From DASUPK01 sp963744105 (GTDB lineage: Bacteria; Actinomycetota; Thermoleophilia; Solirubrobacterales; 70-9): a stretch of DNA of 64,000 bases. The DNA lies in contig CAVUSJ010000003.1 in assembly GCA_963744105.1 (NCBI GenBank), positions 86,549 to 150,548 on the forward strand, given 5' to 3'. Numbering within the stretch: position 1 is the stretch's first letter; every line of letters starts with the position of its first letter. The notes beneath the pieces are model-generated. The model saw only the letters and a program-made list of their open reading frames with translations. It was not told the DNA's origin and did no database searches. Of the stretch, positions 39,303 to 48,261 are shown piece by piece. A program made the translations under genes and the position numbers.

Positions 39303-41171
39303 ATGTGCGGCATCGTCGGATATGTAGGTGACCGACCGTGCCGGGACCTGCTGATCGCCGGACTGGAGAAGCTCGAGTATCGAGGCTATGACTCCGCCGG
39401 CATCTCGGTGCTCTCGGACGGCGAGATCGACAGCGTGCGCGCTGTCGGCAACCTGGCGAACCTGCGCGCGGCGGTCGAGGAGCACTCCTCCAACGGCGAC
39501 GGCGGCTCGGTTGCGGTCGCCGCGAAGCCGGCCACCATCGGCCTCGGCCACACGCGCTGGGCCACCCATGGCCGCGTCACAGAGGAGAACGCGCACCCGC
39601 ACGGCGACTGCAGCGACAAGATCCACATCGTCCTCAACGGCATCGTCGAGAACCACGCCGAGCTGCGGCGTGAGCTGACCTCCGAGGGCCACGAGTTCAC
39701 CTCGGAGACCGACGCGGAGATCGTCGCCCACCTGATCGAGCGGCACTACGAGGGGGACCTGACCGAGGCGGTCCGGAAGGCCTTCAGCGACCTCCGCGGC
39801 CACTACGCCTTCGTCGCGATGCACAACGACCACGAGGACACGCTGGTCGCCGCGAGGAAGGAGTGCCCGCTGATCGTCGGCCTCGGCGAGGACGAGAACT
39901 TCATCGCCTCGGCCATCCCCGCCTTCCTCGCCCAGACCCGTCGCGCCCTCGGCATCAAGAACGACGAGATCGTCACGGTCCACAAGGGCGACGTCACCGT
40001 GATGGACGCCGACGGCAACGTGGTCGACGGTCGCGAGCCGATCGAGGTCACCTGGGACGAGGACGCCGCCGAGAAGGGCGGCTACGACACCTTCATGCTC
40101 AAGGAGATCCACGAGCAGCCCGACGCCGTCGCCGAGACGATCACCGACCGCCTGCCAGGGGTCGACGGGGTCGACCTCTCCGACGTCGACCTAGACGACG
40201 ACTTCCTCAAGGGAGTCGAGCGGATCGTGATCGTGGCCTGCGGGACCTCGTACCACGCCGGGCTCGTGGGCCGCTACGCGATCGAGCAGTGGGCCCGGGT
40301 CCCGGTCGAGATGGACATCGCCTCCGAGTACCGCTACCGCAAGCCGGTCCAGCGGCCCAACGACCTCGTCATCGGCATCACGCAGTCCGGGGAGACCGCC
40401 GACACGCTCGCCGCGATGCGCCTGGCGCGGGAGGGCGGCTCGAAGGTGCTCACGATCTGCAACGTGATGGGCAGCCAGGCGACCCGAGATGCCGACGCCG
40501 TCCTCTTCACCCGCTCGGGAATCGAGATCAGCGTCGCCGCCACCAAGACCTTCGTCAGCCAGGTGGCGGCCATGTACCTGCTCGGGCTGCGCCTCGCCGA
40601 GCTGCGGGGGACGATGGAGCCCGAGCGCCTCCGTGAGCTGGTGGCCGAGCTGAAGACCCTGCCCCACAAGATCCAGGAGACGATCGTCTCCTGCGACGAG
40701 CGCGTCAAGGCGATCGCCCGCTCCCAGTACCAGCAGCGGTTCTTCATGTACATCGGCCGCCACATCGGGCTCTCGGTCTGCCTGGAGGGCGCACTGAAGC
40801 TGAAGGAGATCTCCTACATCCCCGCCGACGCGTACGCCGCCGGCGAGATGAAGCACGGCCCGATCGCCCTGCTCGACGAGTCGACGCCCGTCGTCGCCGT
40901 CGCGACGGACAGCCCGATCGTCGAGAAGATGCTCTCCAACATGGAGGAGGTGCGGGCTCGGGGCGCCGACGTGATCGCCGTCGCGACCGAGGGCTCGAAG
41001 GGAGTCGAGGAGGCCGCGGACCAGACGATCTTCGTCCCGCGCACCGACTGGATCGTGCAGCCGATCGTCGCGATCGTGCCGCTGCAGCTGCTCGCCTACT
41101 ACATCGCCCGCGAGAACGGCCTGAACGTCGATCAGCCCCGTAATTTGGCCAAGACGGTGACCGTCGAGTAG
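39303..41171 (+). CDS. glmS: glutamine-fructose-6-phosphate aminotransferase (isomerising)
   Basis: A 622-residue enzyme forming glucosamine-6-phosphate. The N-terminal nucleophile is Cys2 (MCGIVGYVGDRP), LEYRGYDSAGISV and HTRWATHGRVTEENAHPH are glutaminase motifs, and the C-terminal half has two SIS domains (ACGTSYHAGLVGRYAIE, GITQSGETADTLAAMR) ending in PRNLAKTVTVE. Somewhat longer glutaminase loop than E. coli. 21 bases after glmM; I see no glmS ribozyme between them. Confidence 0.97.
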   Translation: MCGIVGYVGDRPCRDLLIAGLEKLEYRGYDSAGISVLSDGEIDSVRAVGNLANLRAAVEEHSSNGDGGSVAVAAKPATIGLGHTRWATHGRVTEENAHPHGDCSDKIHIVLNGIVENHAELRRELTSEGHEFTSETDAEIVAHLIERHYEGDLTEAVRKAFSDLRGHYAFVAMHNDHEDTLVAARKECPLIVGLGEDENFIASAIPAFLAQTRRALGIKNDEIVTVHKGDVTVMDADGNVVDGREPIEVTWDEDAAEKGGYDTFMLKEIHEQPDAVAETITDRLPGVDGVDLSDVDLDDDFLKGVERIVIVACGTSYHAGLVGRYAIEQWARVPVEMDIASEYRYRKPVQRPNDLVIGITQSGETADTLAAMRLAREGGSKVLTICNVMGSQATRDADAVLFTRSGIEISVAATKTFVSQVAAMYLLGLRLAELRGTMEPERLRELVAELKTLPHKIQETIVSCDERVKAIARSQYQQRFFMYIGRHIGLSVCLEGALKLKEISYIPADAYAAGEMKHGPIALLDESTPVVAVATDSPIVEKMLSNMEEVRARGADVIAVATEGSKGVEEAADQTIFVPRTDWIVQPIVAIVPLQLLAYYIARENGLNVDQPRNLAKTVTVE

Positions 41172-41192
41172 CCAGGCTAGGATTCCGCGCTC

Positions 41193-42716
41193 TTGATCGC
41201 CCGCCGCCGCACCCCCGCGCTTCTGCTTGCCTGCGTCGCCGTCCCGGCAGCGATCCTCGCCGGCTGCGGCGGTGGTGGCAGCAGCAACGTCGACGTCGGC
41301 CCCGCGGCCGCCGTCCCGGCGAACACGCCGATCTACCTCGACGCCACGGTGAAGCCGACGGGCACCGCCCAGTCGGACGCGAAGGCGGCCTTGAGCAAGA
41401 TCCTCGCCACGCCGGACCCCGGCAGCAAGATCGTCTCCCTGATCAACAAGCAGAAGACCTCCACCGGGCAGCCGGTGAACTACCAGACGGACATCGCCCC
41501 GTGGCTCGGCCAGAAGGCGGCCGTCTTCTTCACGACCCTGGGTAACAACTCCCAGGGGGCTTCGGTGGTCGAGACTACGAACCCGAGCGCGGCGCTCGCC
41601 TTCGCTCAGAGGGCCAACGGGACCAGCGGCGCGCCGAAGACCGTCGACGGCGTCTCGGTCCAGACCGCCCAGGACGGGACCACCGCCTACGCCACCGTCG
41701 GCAACTTCCTGCTGGTGGGCGACGAGCCCGGCGTCGAGGCCGCCATCCAGGCCGACAAGGGCGACTCGCTCGGCGACAGCAGCGACTTCAAGAACTCGAT
41801 CAGCGACCTTCCCGGCGACAGGCTCGGCACGCTCTACACAGTCCCGAAGACCTTCATCGACGCACTCGGCAGCCAGTTCGACGCGGCCAGCAAGGCGGCG
41901 ATCGAGAAGAGCGCCGGGGACAACCTGAATGAGCCGGTCGCCGGTGCGCTGAGCGCCTCGGCGAACTCGGTCGAGCTCGAGGCGAAGGGCGGCGGCAACG
42001 GCGTGGACACGCCCGAGAGCTCGCTGATCGGCGGCGTTCCCGCGCAGTCCTGGCTCGCGCTCGGCATCGGCAACCTCGGCGACTCCGTCAAGAGGAGCCT
42101 CGACCAGCTCAAGGACCAGATCCCGAACTTCAGCCAGGTTCAGCAGCAGATCGAGCAGACCACCGGCTCGTCCCTCGACCAGCTCACCGGGGCCCTTGGT
42201 GACGCGGTGATCTACGTCCAGGGCACGACCCAGCAGACACTGACCGGCGCGCTCGTCGTCCAGAGCAAGGACTCCGCGCTGACCGGGCGGCTCCTCAACC
42301 AGCTTCAGGGACTGCTGCAGCTCGGAGGCAAGATCAAGCCGCTGCAGCTCTCCGGCGGCGGCACCGGCTTCCAGATGTCCGATCCGAGCATCCCGCAGCC
42401 GATCGAGATCGCGCAGCAGGGCGACAAGATCGTGATCGGCTATGGCGCCGGCTCCGCCGAGGCGAGCCTGACCCCGGCCCAGACGCTGGCGGACTCCCCC
42501 GTCTACACCCAGGCGCATGACCAGATCTCCTCGCTCGGCACGGATCTCTTCGTCAGCCTCCAGCCGATCTTCCAGCTGGCCGAGTCCCAGGGCGCGAAGT
42601 CCGATCCCAGCTTCCAGCAGGCCAAGCCCTACCTGGACGCGCTCGACTACGTCGTCACCGGCTCCGGCTCGAGCGGCGACAAGGCCGAGTTCAAGGCGAT
42701 CCTGGGCCTCAAGTAG
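41193..42716 (+). CDS. DUF3352-like lipoprotein
   Basis: A 507-residue exported lipoprotein: TTG start, signal peptide with lipobox Ile-Leu-Ala-Gly-Cys near residue 24, then a large domain with repeated strand/helix units (AAVPANTPIYLDATVKPTGT, DIAPWLGQKAAVFFTTLG, YATVGNFLLVGDEPGVEAAIQA) typical of DUF3352 proteins. No enzymatic motif. Such proteins are common in actinobacteria near wall genes, but their role is not known. It follows glmS by 21 bases. Confidence 0.8.
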   Translation: MIARRRTPALLLACVAVPAAILAGCGGGGSSNVDVGPAAAVPANTPIYLDATVKPTGTAQSDAKAALSKILATPDPGSKIVSLINKQKTSTGQPVNYQTDIAPWLGQKAAVFFTTLGNNSQGASVVETTNPSAALAFAQRANGTSGAPKTVDGVSVQTAQDGTTAYATVGNFLLVGDEPGVEAAIQADKGDSLGDSSDFKNSISDLPGDRLGTLYTVPKTFIDALGSQFDAASKAAIEKSAGDNLNEPVAGALSASANSVELEAKGGGNGVDTPESSLIGGVPAQSWLALGIGNLGDSVKRSLDQLKDQIPNFSQVQQQIEQTTGSSLDQLTGALGDAVIYVQGTTQQTLTGALVVQSKDSALTGRLLNQLQGLLQLGGKIKPLQLSGGGTGFQMSDPSIPQPIEIAQQGDKIVIGYGAGSAEASLTPAQTLADSPVYTQAHDQISSLGTDLFVSLQPIFQLAESQGAKSDPSFQQAKPYLDALDYVVTGSGSSGDKAEFKAILGLK

Positions 42717-42731
42717 GCCCGACGTCCCGCC

Positions 42732-43076
42732 GTGGCACCGGCCGTCGGCATCGACCTGATCGAGATCGAGCGCGTCGAGCGCGCGCTGGAGCGGCGGCCG
42801 CGCCTGGCGGAGCGGCTCTTCACCGAGGGTGAGCTCGCGTACGCGCGCGATCGCGCGCGTCCCGGCCGGCACCTGGCGGCGCGCTTCGCCGCCAAGGAGG
42901 CCGTCATCAAGGTGCTCGGCACCGGCGTGCCGCCGCGCGAGATCGAGGTCGTGAGCGACGAGCCACCCCGGCTCGAGCTCCACGGGCGCGCCGCCACGCT
43001 CGCCGGGGACGCCGAGATCGCGATCTCGCTGACACACTCCCGCGAGAGCGCGGCGGCCGTGGCGATCGCGGGCTAG
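42732..43076 (+). CDS. acpS: holo-[acyl-carrier-protein] synthase
   Basis: A 114-residue phosphopantetheinyl transferase that arms acyl carrier protein. VGIDLIEIERVERAL supplies the metal Asp, RFAAKEAVIKVLGTG the Glu/Lys active-site helix, and ISLTHSRESAAAVAIA closes the fold. GTG start. It lies between the lipoprotein gene and nnr, a common order in actinobacteria. Confidence 0.94.
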   Translation: MAPAVGIDLIEIERVERALERRPRLAERLFTEGELAYARDRARPGRHLAARFAAKEAVIKVLGTGVPPREIEVVSDEPPRLELHGRAATLAGDAEIAISLTHSRESAAAVAIAG

Positions 43077-43117
43077 AGCCTTCGGCCGCGCGGTTCTCCC
43101 GGAGTAGGCTCACGCCG

Positions 43118-44626
43118 ATGGAGGACTGGCTCGACCCATGCCTGGACGCGGAGGAGATGCGCGCCACCGACGGGTGGGCGATCAAGGACCAGGGCGTGCC
43201 CTCCCTGGAGCTGATGGAGACCGCGGGACGCGCGGTGGCCGAGGCAGCCGCGGAGGCCGCGACCGCCAGCCGCGCGGCGATCGTCTGCGGGAAGGGGAAC
43301 AACGGCGGCGACGGGCTGGTCGCGGCGCGGGCGCTGCGAGAGACAGGCTTCGAGGTCGACGCTCTCCTGCTGGCGCCGCCCGACGAGCTCTCAGACGACT
43401 CCAAGGCCAACGTCGACCGGTTCGAGGGCGCGCGGCACGTCGACCCGAGTGAGCTGGCCAGCGCGATGAGCGGCGCCGGGGTCGTCATCGACGCTGTCTT
43501 CGGCACGGGCTTCGCCGGGAGCCCGCGCGGGCCGGCCGTGGCGGCGATCGAGGCGATGAACGAGGTCGACGCCCCGGTGGTGGCGACCGACATCGCCTCG
43601 GGCGTCAACGCCTCCACCGGTGAGGTCGAGGGCGCGGCCGTCTCGGCGGAGTTGACCGTGACCTTCCATGCGCCCAAGCTCGGGCACTGGATCGCGCCGG
43701 GCAAGGATCACACGGGGGAGCTGAGGGTCGCGCCGATCGGCATTCCGGACGGCGCGCCGGTACAGCCGAAGGCGGGACTGATCGGCCCCCGGGTTCTCGA
43801 GCTGGCGCCCGCCCGTGCGGCCGGCTCGACCAAGTTCAGCTCGGGCCAGGTGCTGATCGTGGGCGGGTCCCGCGGGCTCACCGGGGCGGTCTCCATGGCC
43901 GCCCTCGCGGCGATCCGGACGGGCGCGGGCTACGCGACCGTCGCGGTTCCCGCGGACCTCGAGCAGATCTTCGAGATCAAGCTGACGGAGGTGATGTCGA
44001 TCGGCTGCGCGAGCCGCGACGGCAGGCTGCGGCCGGCGGCGTCCGAGCAGATACTCAGCGCCGCGGAGCGGGCCGCCTGCGTGGTGCTCGGCTCCGGCAT
44101 GGGGCGCGAGCAGGGCACCCAGCGGCTGATCCAGGAGCTCACCGAGAGGATCGAGGCGCCGCTCGTGATCGACGCCGACGGCCTCAATGCCTTCGCGGGG
44201 CGGATCGAGAAGCTCGCCAAGCGCAGGGCTCCCTTCGTGCTCACCCCCCATGCCGGCGAGATGGGCCGCCTGCTCGATCGTGACTCCAATGTGATCGAGG
44301 CGAAGCGCGCCGAGAGCGCGCGGGAGGCGGCGGAGCGGAGCGAGGGGATCGTGCTGCTGAAGGGCGACGACACGATCGTCACCGACGGCGAGCGCCTGGC
44401 CGTCAACACGGTCTCGAGCCCTCAGCTCGCCACCGCGGGCACGGGCGACGTCCTCTCCGGGATGATCGCCGCACTGATCGCCCGGGGGATGGAGCCGTTC
44501 GCCGCGACCTGCGCGGCCGTGGTCGCCCACTCGCGGGCGGGGCGCGAGGCCGGAGCCCGGGTCGGGCACGACTCGGTGATCGCCGGCGACGTCATCGAGT
44601 CGATCCCCGCGGGGCTGGCGCTCTGA
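43118..44626 (+). CDS. nnr: bifunctional NAD(P)H-hydrate epimerase/dehydratase
   Basis: A 502-residue fusion that repairs damaged NAD(P)H hydrates. The N-terminal YjeF_N epimerase half has VCGKGNNGGDGLVAARAL and DAVFGTGFAGSPRGP; the C-terminal ADP/ATP-dependent dehydratase half has IVGGSRGLTGAVSMAALAA, LTPHAGEMGRLL and the phosphate loop ATAGTGDVLSGMIAAL. Same architecture as E. coli YjeF. Its stop overlaps the CTG proposed as alr start. Confidence 0.95.
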   Translation: MEDWLDPCLDAEEMRATDGWAIKDQGVPSLELMETAGRAVAEAAAEAATASRAAIVCGKGNNGGDGLVAARALRETGFEVDALLLAPPDELSDDSKANVDRFEGARHVDPSELASAMSGAGVVIDAVFGTGFAGSPRGPAVAAIEAMNEVDAPVVATDIASGVNASTGEVEGAAVSAELTVTFHAPKLGHWIAPGKDHTGELRVAPIGIPDGAPVQPKAGLIGPRVLELAPARAAGSTKFSSGQVLIVGGSRGLTGAVSMAALAAIRTGAGYATVAVPADLEQIFEIKLTEVMSIGCASRDGRLRPAASEQILSAAERAACVVLGSGMGREQGTQRLIQELTERIEAPLVIDADGLNAFAGRIEKLAKRRAPFVLTPHAGEMGRLLDRDSNVIEAKRAESAREAAERSEGIVLLKGDDTIVTDGERLAVNTVSSPQLATAGTGDVLSGMIAALIARGMEPFAATCAAVVAHSRAGREAGARVGHDSVIAGDVIESIPAGLAL

Positions 44627-45753
44627 GCGCACCCGAGTCGACAACGAGGGCGCTCGCGACGGTCGACGTCGGCGCCGTCGAGCGGAACTGCCGGACGCTG
44701 AAGGAACACGTCGGCGAGGACGTGGAGCTATGCGCGGTGGTCAAGGCGAACGGCTACGGCCACGGGGCCGCGGTCTGCGCCGCCGCCGCACTCCGCGGCG
44801 GGGCGAGCAGGCTCGCGGTGGTGTCGGCCGCTGAGGCGGAGGGCCTTCGGCTGCACTTCCCCGACGTGCCCATCCTCGTCATGGGGGCGCTCACGCCGGA
44901 CGAGCTGCGGACCGCGCTCGCAGCGCACGCCGATGTCGCCGTCTGGCGAGAGAGACAGCGAGACCTCTGCTCGCGGATCGCCGAGGACATGCGCCGCATA
45001 GCGCGGGTGCACGTCAAGCTCGACAGCGGCATGGGCCGGCTCGGCGAGCGCGACCCGGAGACGCTGATCGAGGTGGCACGGGCATGCGTCGACGATCAGC
45101 GCCTCGACGTCGCCGGGGTCTGGACCCACTTCGCGACCGCCGACGAGGAGGGCGACGCCTTTCTCGGCGGGCAGCTCGCCACCTTCGCCCCGGTCGCCGA
45201 GGCCGTGAGGGAGATGGCGCCCGAGTGCACGGTCCACGCGGCCAACAGCGCCGCCACCCTGCGCGACCCGGCGACGCACTTCGACATGGTCCGCTGTGGG
45301 ATTGCGATCTACGGACTCGATCCGTTCGGGCGCGACCCCGCCGAGCGGGGGCTCGAGCCGGCGCTCGAGCTGCACTCCTACGTCGCCGACGTGAAGCGGT
45401 TCGAGGGCGGCGCGAGCGCCGGTTACGGCCGGACCTGGCGGGCGCCGAAGGACACCTCGGTGGGGGTGCTGCCGATCGGCTACGGCGATGGCGTGCGGCG
45501 CGGCCTCTCCAACAACGCCGAGGTGCTCGTCGGCGGCAGGCGGTACCCCCTCGTCGGGACGGTGTCGATGGACAACGTCAGCATCGACCTCGGGCCCGAA
45601 ACCGACGTCGAGCCTGGCGCTCCGGCGGTTCTGATCGGCGCCCAGGGCTCCGACCGCATCCTGGCCGAGGAGGTCGCGACGCGGCTGGACACCATCAACT
45701 ACGAGGTCACCTGCGGAATCTCGCAGCGCGTGCCGCGGGAGGTGCTCGAGTGA
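44623..45753 (+). CDS. alr: alanine racemase
   Basis: About 376 residues, PLP enzyme making D-alanine for peptidoglycan. The PLP lysine is in CAVVKANGYGHG, HVKLDSGMGRLG is the conserved barrel strand, and the second active-site Tyr is in SAGYGRTWRAP, with PIGYGDGVRRGL near the C-terminus. The first ATG/GTG in frame (GTG 44722) would remove 33 residues including LATVDVGAVERNCRTLK, which belongs to the fold. A CTG at 44623 overlapping the nnr stop (CTGA) restores it. Short linker to the next gene (GTGA overlap). Confidence 0.93.
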   Translation: MSAPESTTRALATVDVGAVERNCRTLKEHVGEDVELCAVVKANGYGHGAAVCAAAALRGGASRLAVVSAAEAEGLRLHFPDVPILVMGALTPDELRTALAAHADVAVWRERQRDLCSRIAEDMRRIARVHVKLDSGMGRLGERDPETLIEVARACVDDQRLDVAGVWTHFATADEEGDAFLGGQLATFAPVAEAVREMAPECTVHAANSAATLRDPATHFDMVRCGIAIYGLDPFGRDPAERGLEPALELHSYVADVKRFEGGASAGYGRTWRAPKDTSVGVLPIGYGDGVRRGLSNNAEVLVGGRRYPLVGTVSMDNVSIDLGPETDVEPGAPAVLIGAQGSDRILAEEVATRLDTINYEVTCGISQRVPREVLE

Positions 45754-47180
45754 GCCCCCCGCTCGAGGAGGCTCTCGCCGCTGCGCCCTCGATCGCGGCC
45801 GCCCGGACCGCGCTCGAGGAGCGCGCCAGCCAGGTGTGGATCGTGGGCGGCGCGATCCGCGACGCCCTGCTCGACCGGCAGGTCGCCGACGCCGATCTGG
45901 CCGTGAAGCGCGGGACCGAGGAGGAGGCCGCCCGGGCGATCGCGCGCGTCGCCGGGGGATCGGCATTCGTCCTCTCGGAGGAGTTCGCCACCTGGCGGAC
46001 CGTCGCGCCGACCGATGGGTGGCACGTGGACGTGACCGCGCTGCGCGCGGATTCGATCGAGGACGACCTGCGCGCCCGCGACTTCACCGTCAATGCGATC
46101 GCCGTCCCGCTGGCCGGTGGGGACCCGATCGACCCCACCGGCGGCATCCCCGACGCCGAGGCCCGCGTCCTCCGTGCGGCGTCCGAGGCCTCCTTCGAGG
46201 AAGACCCGCTCCGCCTTCTGCGAGCCGCCCGTCTCGCGGCGGGACTCGGGCTTGAGCTCGACGCGAGGACGGCCGAGCTCGCCCGGGCGCACGCCGCCCG
46301 CGCCGCCGACCCCGCCGGCGAGCGGCAGTTCGCGGAGCTTCGCGGCATCGTCGGCGGCCCCGATCCCATGCGAGCCGTCCACCTGATGGAGCACCTGGGT
46401 GTGCTGCCCGTCGTCCTCCCGGAGCTCGAGGCGCTCCGGGGCGTCGTCCAGAACCCGAATCATCACCTCGACGTCCTCGGCCACACTCTCGCCGTGCTCG
46501 AGGAGTGGCTGGGGGTCGAGTCGGACCTTCGCGGCTTCACCGGCGATCTCGCCGGGCAGGTGACCGAGTTCCTGGACGAGCCGCTCGCCGACGAGCTCAC
46601 CCGCAGGGATGCCCTCCGCTTCGGCGCGCTCTTCCACGACCTCGGCAAGCCGGACACCCGCGCCGAGGGAGCCGGCTACGTGACCTTCATCGGACACGAC
46701 GAGATCGGCGCGCAGATCATCGCGTCGATCTGTCGGCGTCTGCGCACCAGCCGCGCGCTCAGCGCCCATCTACAGGGGCTCGCCCTGCATCACCTCCGGC
46801 TGGGGTTCCTGATCCATCAACGGCCGCTCTCGCGGCGCGCGGTCTACGACTATCTGGTCGCCACGGAGCCGGTGGCCGCCGACGTCACCCTGCTCACCGT
46901 GGCCGACCGCCTCGCGGCCCGGGGGGAGGGGCCGCTCGCGAGCGAAGAGATGGTGGGGGCGCACCTCGAGCTCGCCCGCGAGATGCTGGGAGAGGCGCTC
47001 GCCTGGCACCGCGACGGGTCACCGCGACCCCCGCTGACCGGCGACGACCTCGCCGACGAGCTCGGTCTCTCGCCAGGCCCCGAGATCGGACGCCTGCTCG
47101 AGGAGCTTCGCGCCGAGGCCTTCACCGGGGAGATCACCAGCCGCTCGCAGGCGCTCGAGCGCGCCAGGCAGCTCATCTAG
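45750..47180 (+). CDS. CCA-adding/poly(A) polymerase family protein with HD domain
   Basis: A 476-residue class II tRNA nucleotidyltransferase-like enzyme. The head has VWIVGGAIRDALL and the metal Asp pair in ADADLAVKRG, then LRARDFTVNAIA and EEDPLRLLRAARLAAGLG in the neck; a C-terminal HD domain shows NHHLDVLGHTLAV and FHDLGKPDTR. The combination fits actinobacterial CCA-adding enzyme (PcnA type), but the GxxxRDxxL and amino-acid template region differ enough that I leave the symbol open. GTG start in the alr stop. Confidence 0.87.
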   Translation: MSPPLEEALAAAPSIAAARTALEERASQVWIVGGAIRDALLDRQVADADLAVKRGTEEEAARAIARVAGGSAFVLSEEFATWRTVAPTDGWHVDVTALRADSIEDDLRARDFTVNAIAVPLAGGDPIDPTGGIPDAEARVLRAASEASFEEDPLRLLRAARLAAGLGLELDARTAELARAHAARAADPAGERQFAELRGIVGGPDPMRAVHLMEHLGVLPVVLPELEALRGVVQNPNHHLDVLGHTLAVLEEWLGVESDLRGFTGDLAGQVTEFLDEPLADELTRRDALRFGALFHDLGKPDTRAEGAGYVTFIGHDEIGAQIIASICRRLRTSRALSAHLQGLALHHLRLGFLIHQRPLSRRAVYDYLVATEPVAADVTLLTVADRLAARGEGPLASEEMVGAHLELAREMLGEALAWHRDGSPRPPLTGDDLADELGLSPGPEIGRLLEELRAEAFTGEITSRSQALERARQLI

Positions 47181-47282
47181 GCGCCGAACGAACGTCCATG
47201 GGGTCGGGCCTCACCCGTATCCCGGGACGGCCGTGCGGCGCTCTCTGGAAGTGGAACTCGAAATGCCCACGGAGGGAAAACG

Positions 47283-47753
47283 ATGAAGAAGCTGATCAGC
47301 GCCTGCGCGGTGTGCGCGGTGGCGGTGGGAGTGGTCGCCGCCCCGAGCGCGCTTGGCGTGAAGAGCACCAAGCAGGTGGCCACGTCGGTCGATGTGAGTG
47401 TCACACCGACGACCGCCACCACCGGCTCCGCCGTCAAGGCGAGCGGGACCGTCTCGAGCAACAGCAACTGCCGAAAGGATCGGACGGTCGAGCTGGCGTG
47501 GGTGGACACCACCACCAGCGCCGAGACGCCCGCCGGGACCGCCAGCACGAACGGAAGCGGCAAGTACAGGGCCGATCTCGTGGCACCCGTCACGGCCGGC
47601 ACGTACACCCTGAAGGCGACGGTCACCGGGCCGGTGACGCGCAAGGTCGGGAGCAAGAAGAAGGGCAAGAAGGCGAAGAAGGGCCGGCAGTTCAGCTGCC
47701 TGGCCTCGCCGCCGGCCAGCAGCGCTCCTGTGACGGTCACGGCGCCCGTCTAG
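47283..47753 (+). CDS. small secreted beta-rich protein (family of three, member 1)
   Basis: A 156-residue exported protein: signal peptide MKKLISACAVCAVAVGVVAAP, then an Ig-like beta pattern (DVSVTPTTATTGSAVKASGTV, NCRKDRTVELAWVDT, SGKYRADLVAPVTAGTYTLKATV), a Lys-rich loop and FSCLASPPASSAPV. The two cysteines (NCRKDR and FSC) match those of the two genes after infA, and probably form a disulfide. Function unknown; a wall-associated or adhesive role is only a guess. Followed by a good terminator. Confidence 0.75.
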   Translation: MKKLISACAVCAVAVGVVAAPSALGVKSTKQVATSVDVSVTPTTATTGSAVKASGTVSSNSNCRKDRTVELAWVDTTTSAETPAGTASTNGSGKYRADLVAPVTAGTYTLKATVTGPVTRKVGSKKKGKKAKKGRQFSCLASPPASSAPVTVTAPV

Positions 47754-47780
47754 GTCTCGAGAAGCGGCATCCAAGTGCCA

Positions 47781-47811
47781 CGAACGGCCCGCCCTCCCGG
47801 CGGGCCGTTCG
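47781..47811 (+). terminator. intrinsic-type terminator
   Basis: A 13-bp perfect stem CGAACGGCCCGCC with a CTCCC loop and its complement, 28 bases after the secreted-protein stop and 34 bases before the HIT gene, followed by CGTTCT. Confidence 0.65.
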
Positions 47812-47844
47812 CGTTCTGCGGGCGATAGATAGCCTGCGGCCGGC

Positions 47845-48261
47845 ATGGCTGAGGACTGCCTGTTCTGCGGCATCGTCGCCGGGTCGATCCCGAGCGAAAC
47901 GATCGACTCCGACGACCGGACGGTCGCCTTCATGGACATCAATCCGGCGACCCCAGGTCACGCGCTCGTCGTGCCACGGGCGCACTCGGCGGGCCTGCTC
48001 GAGATCGGGTCCGAGGATCTCTCGGCCACGATCATGGCCGCGCAGCGCCTATCCCGGCGGATGAAGGAAGTACTGGAGGCGGACGGGATCAACCTGGTCA
48101 ACGCCTGCGGCGCCGCGGCGTCTCAGACCGTATTCCACTTCCACATTCACGTCGTGCCTCGCTACGAGGACGACCCGATCGAGCTGCCCTGGGTGCCCAC
48201 GCCGGGAGACCCTGACGAGATCGCGGCGACCGCCGCCAAATTGAGAGGTGAAAATGGCTGA
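47845..48261 (+). CDS. HIT family nucleotide-binding hydrolase
   Basis: A 138-residue histidine-triad protein. CLFCGIVAGSIPSETI is the zinc-associated start of the HinT group, DINPATPGHALVVPRAHS the middle, and the catalytic triad is VFHFHIHVVPRY (H-x-H-x-H). It would hydrolyse nucleoside phosphoramidates or AMP-lysine. Overlaps the enoyl-CoA hydratase gene by eight bases. Confidence 0.93.
   Translation: MAEDCLFCGIVAGSIPSETIDSDDRTVAFMDINPATPGHALVVPRAHSAGLLEIGSEDLSATIMAAQRLSRRMKEVLEADGINLVNACGAAASQTVFHFHIHVVPRYEDDPIELPWVPTPGDPDEIAATAAKLRGENG

Noticed and set aside
40191..43037. 948-codon open frame on the minus strand opposite glmS, a lipoprotein gene and acpS
   Set aside because: It spans three clear genes on the plus strand and its product is an Arg/Gly/Asp/Val mixture with no motif; long antisense frames are expected at this GC content.
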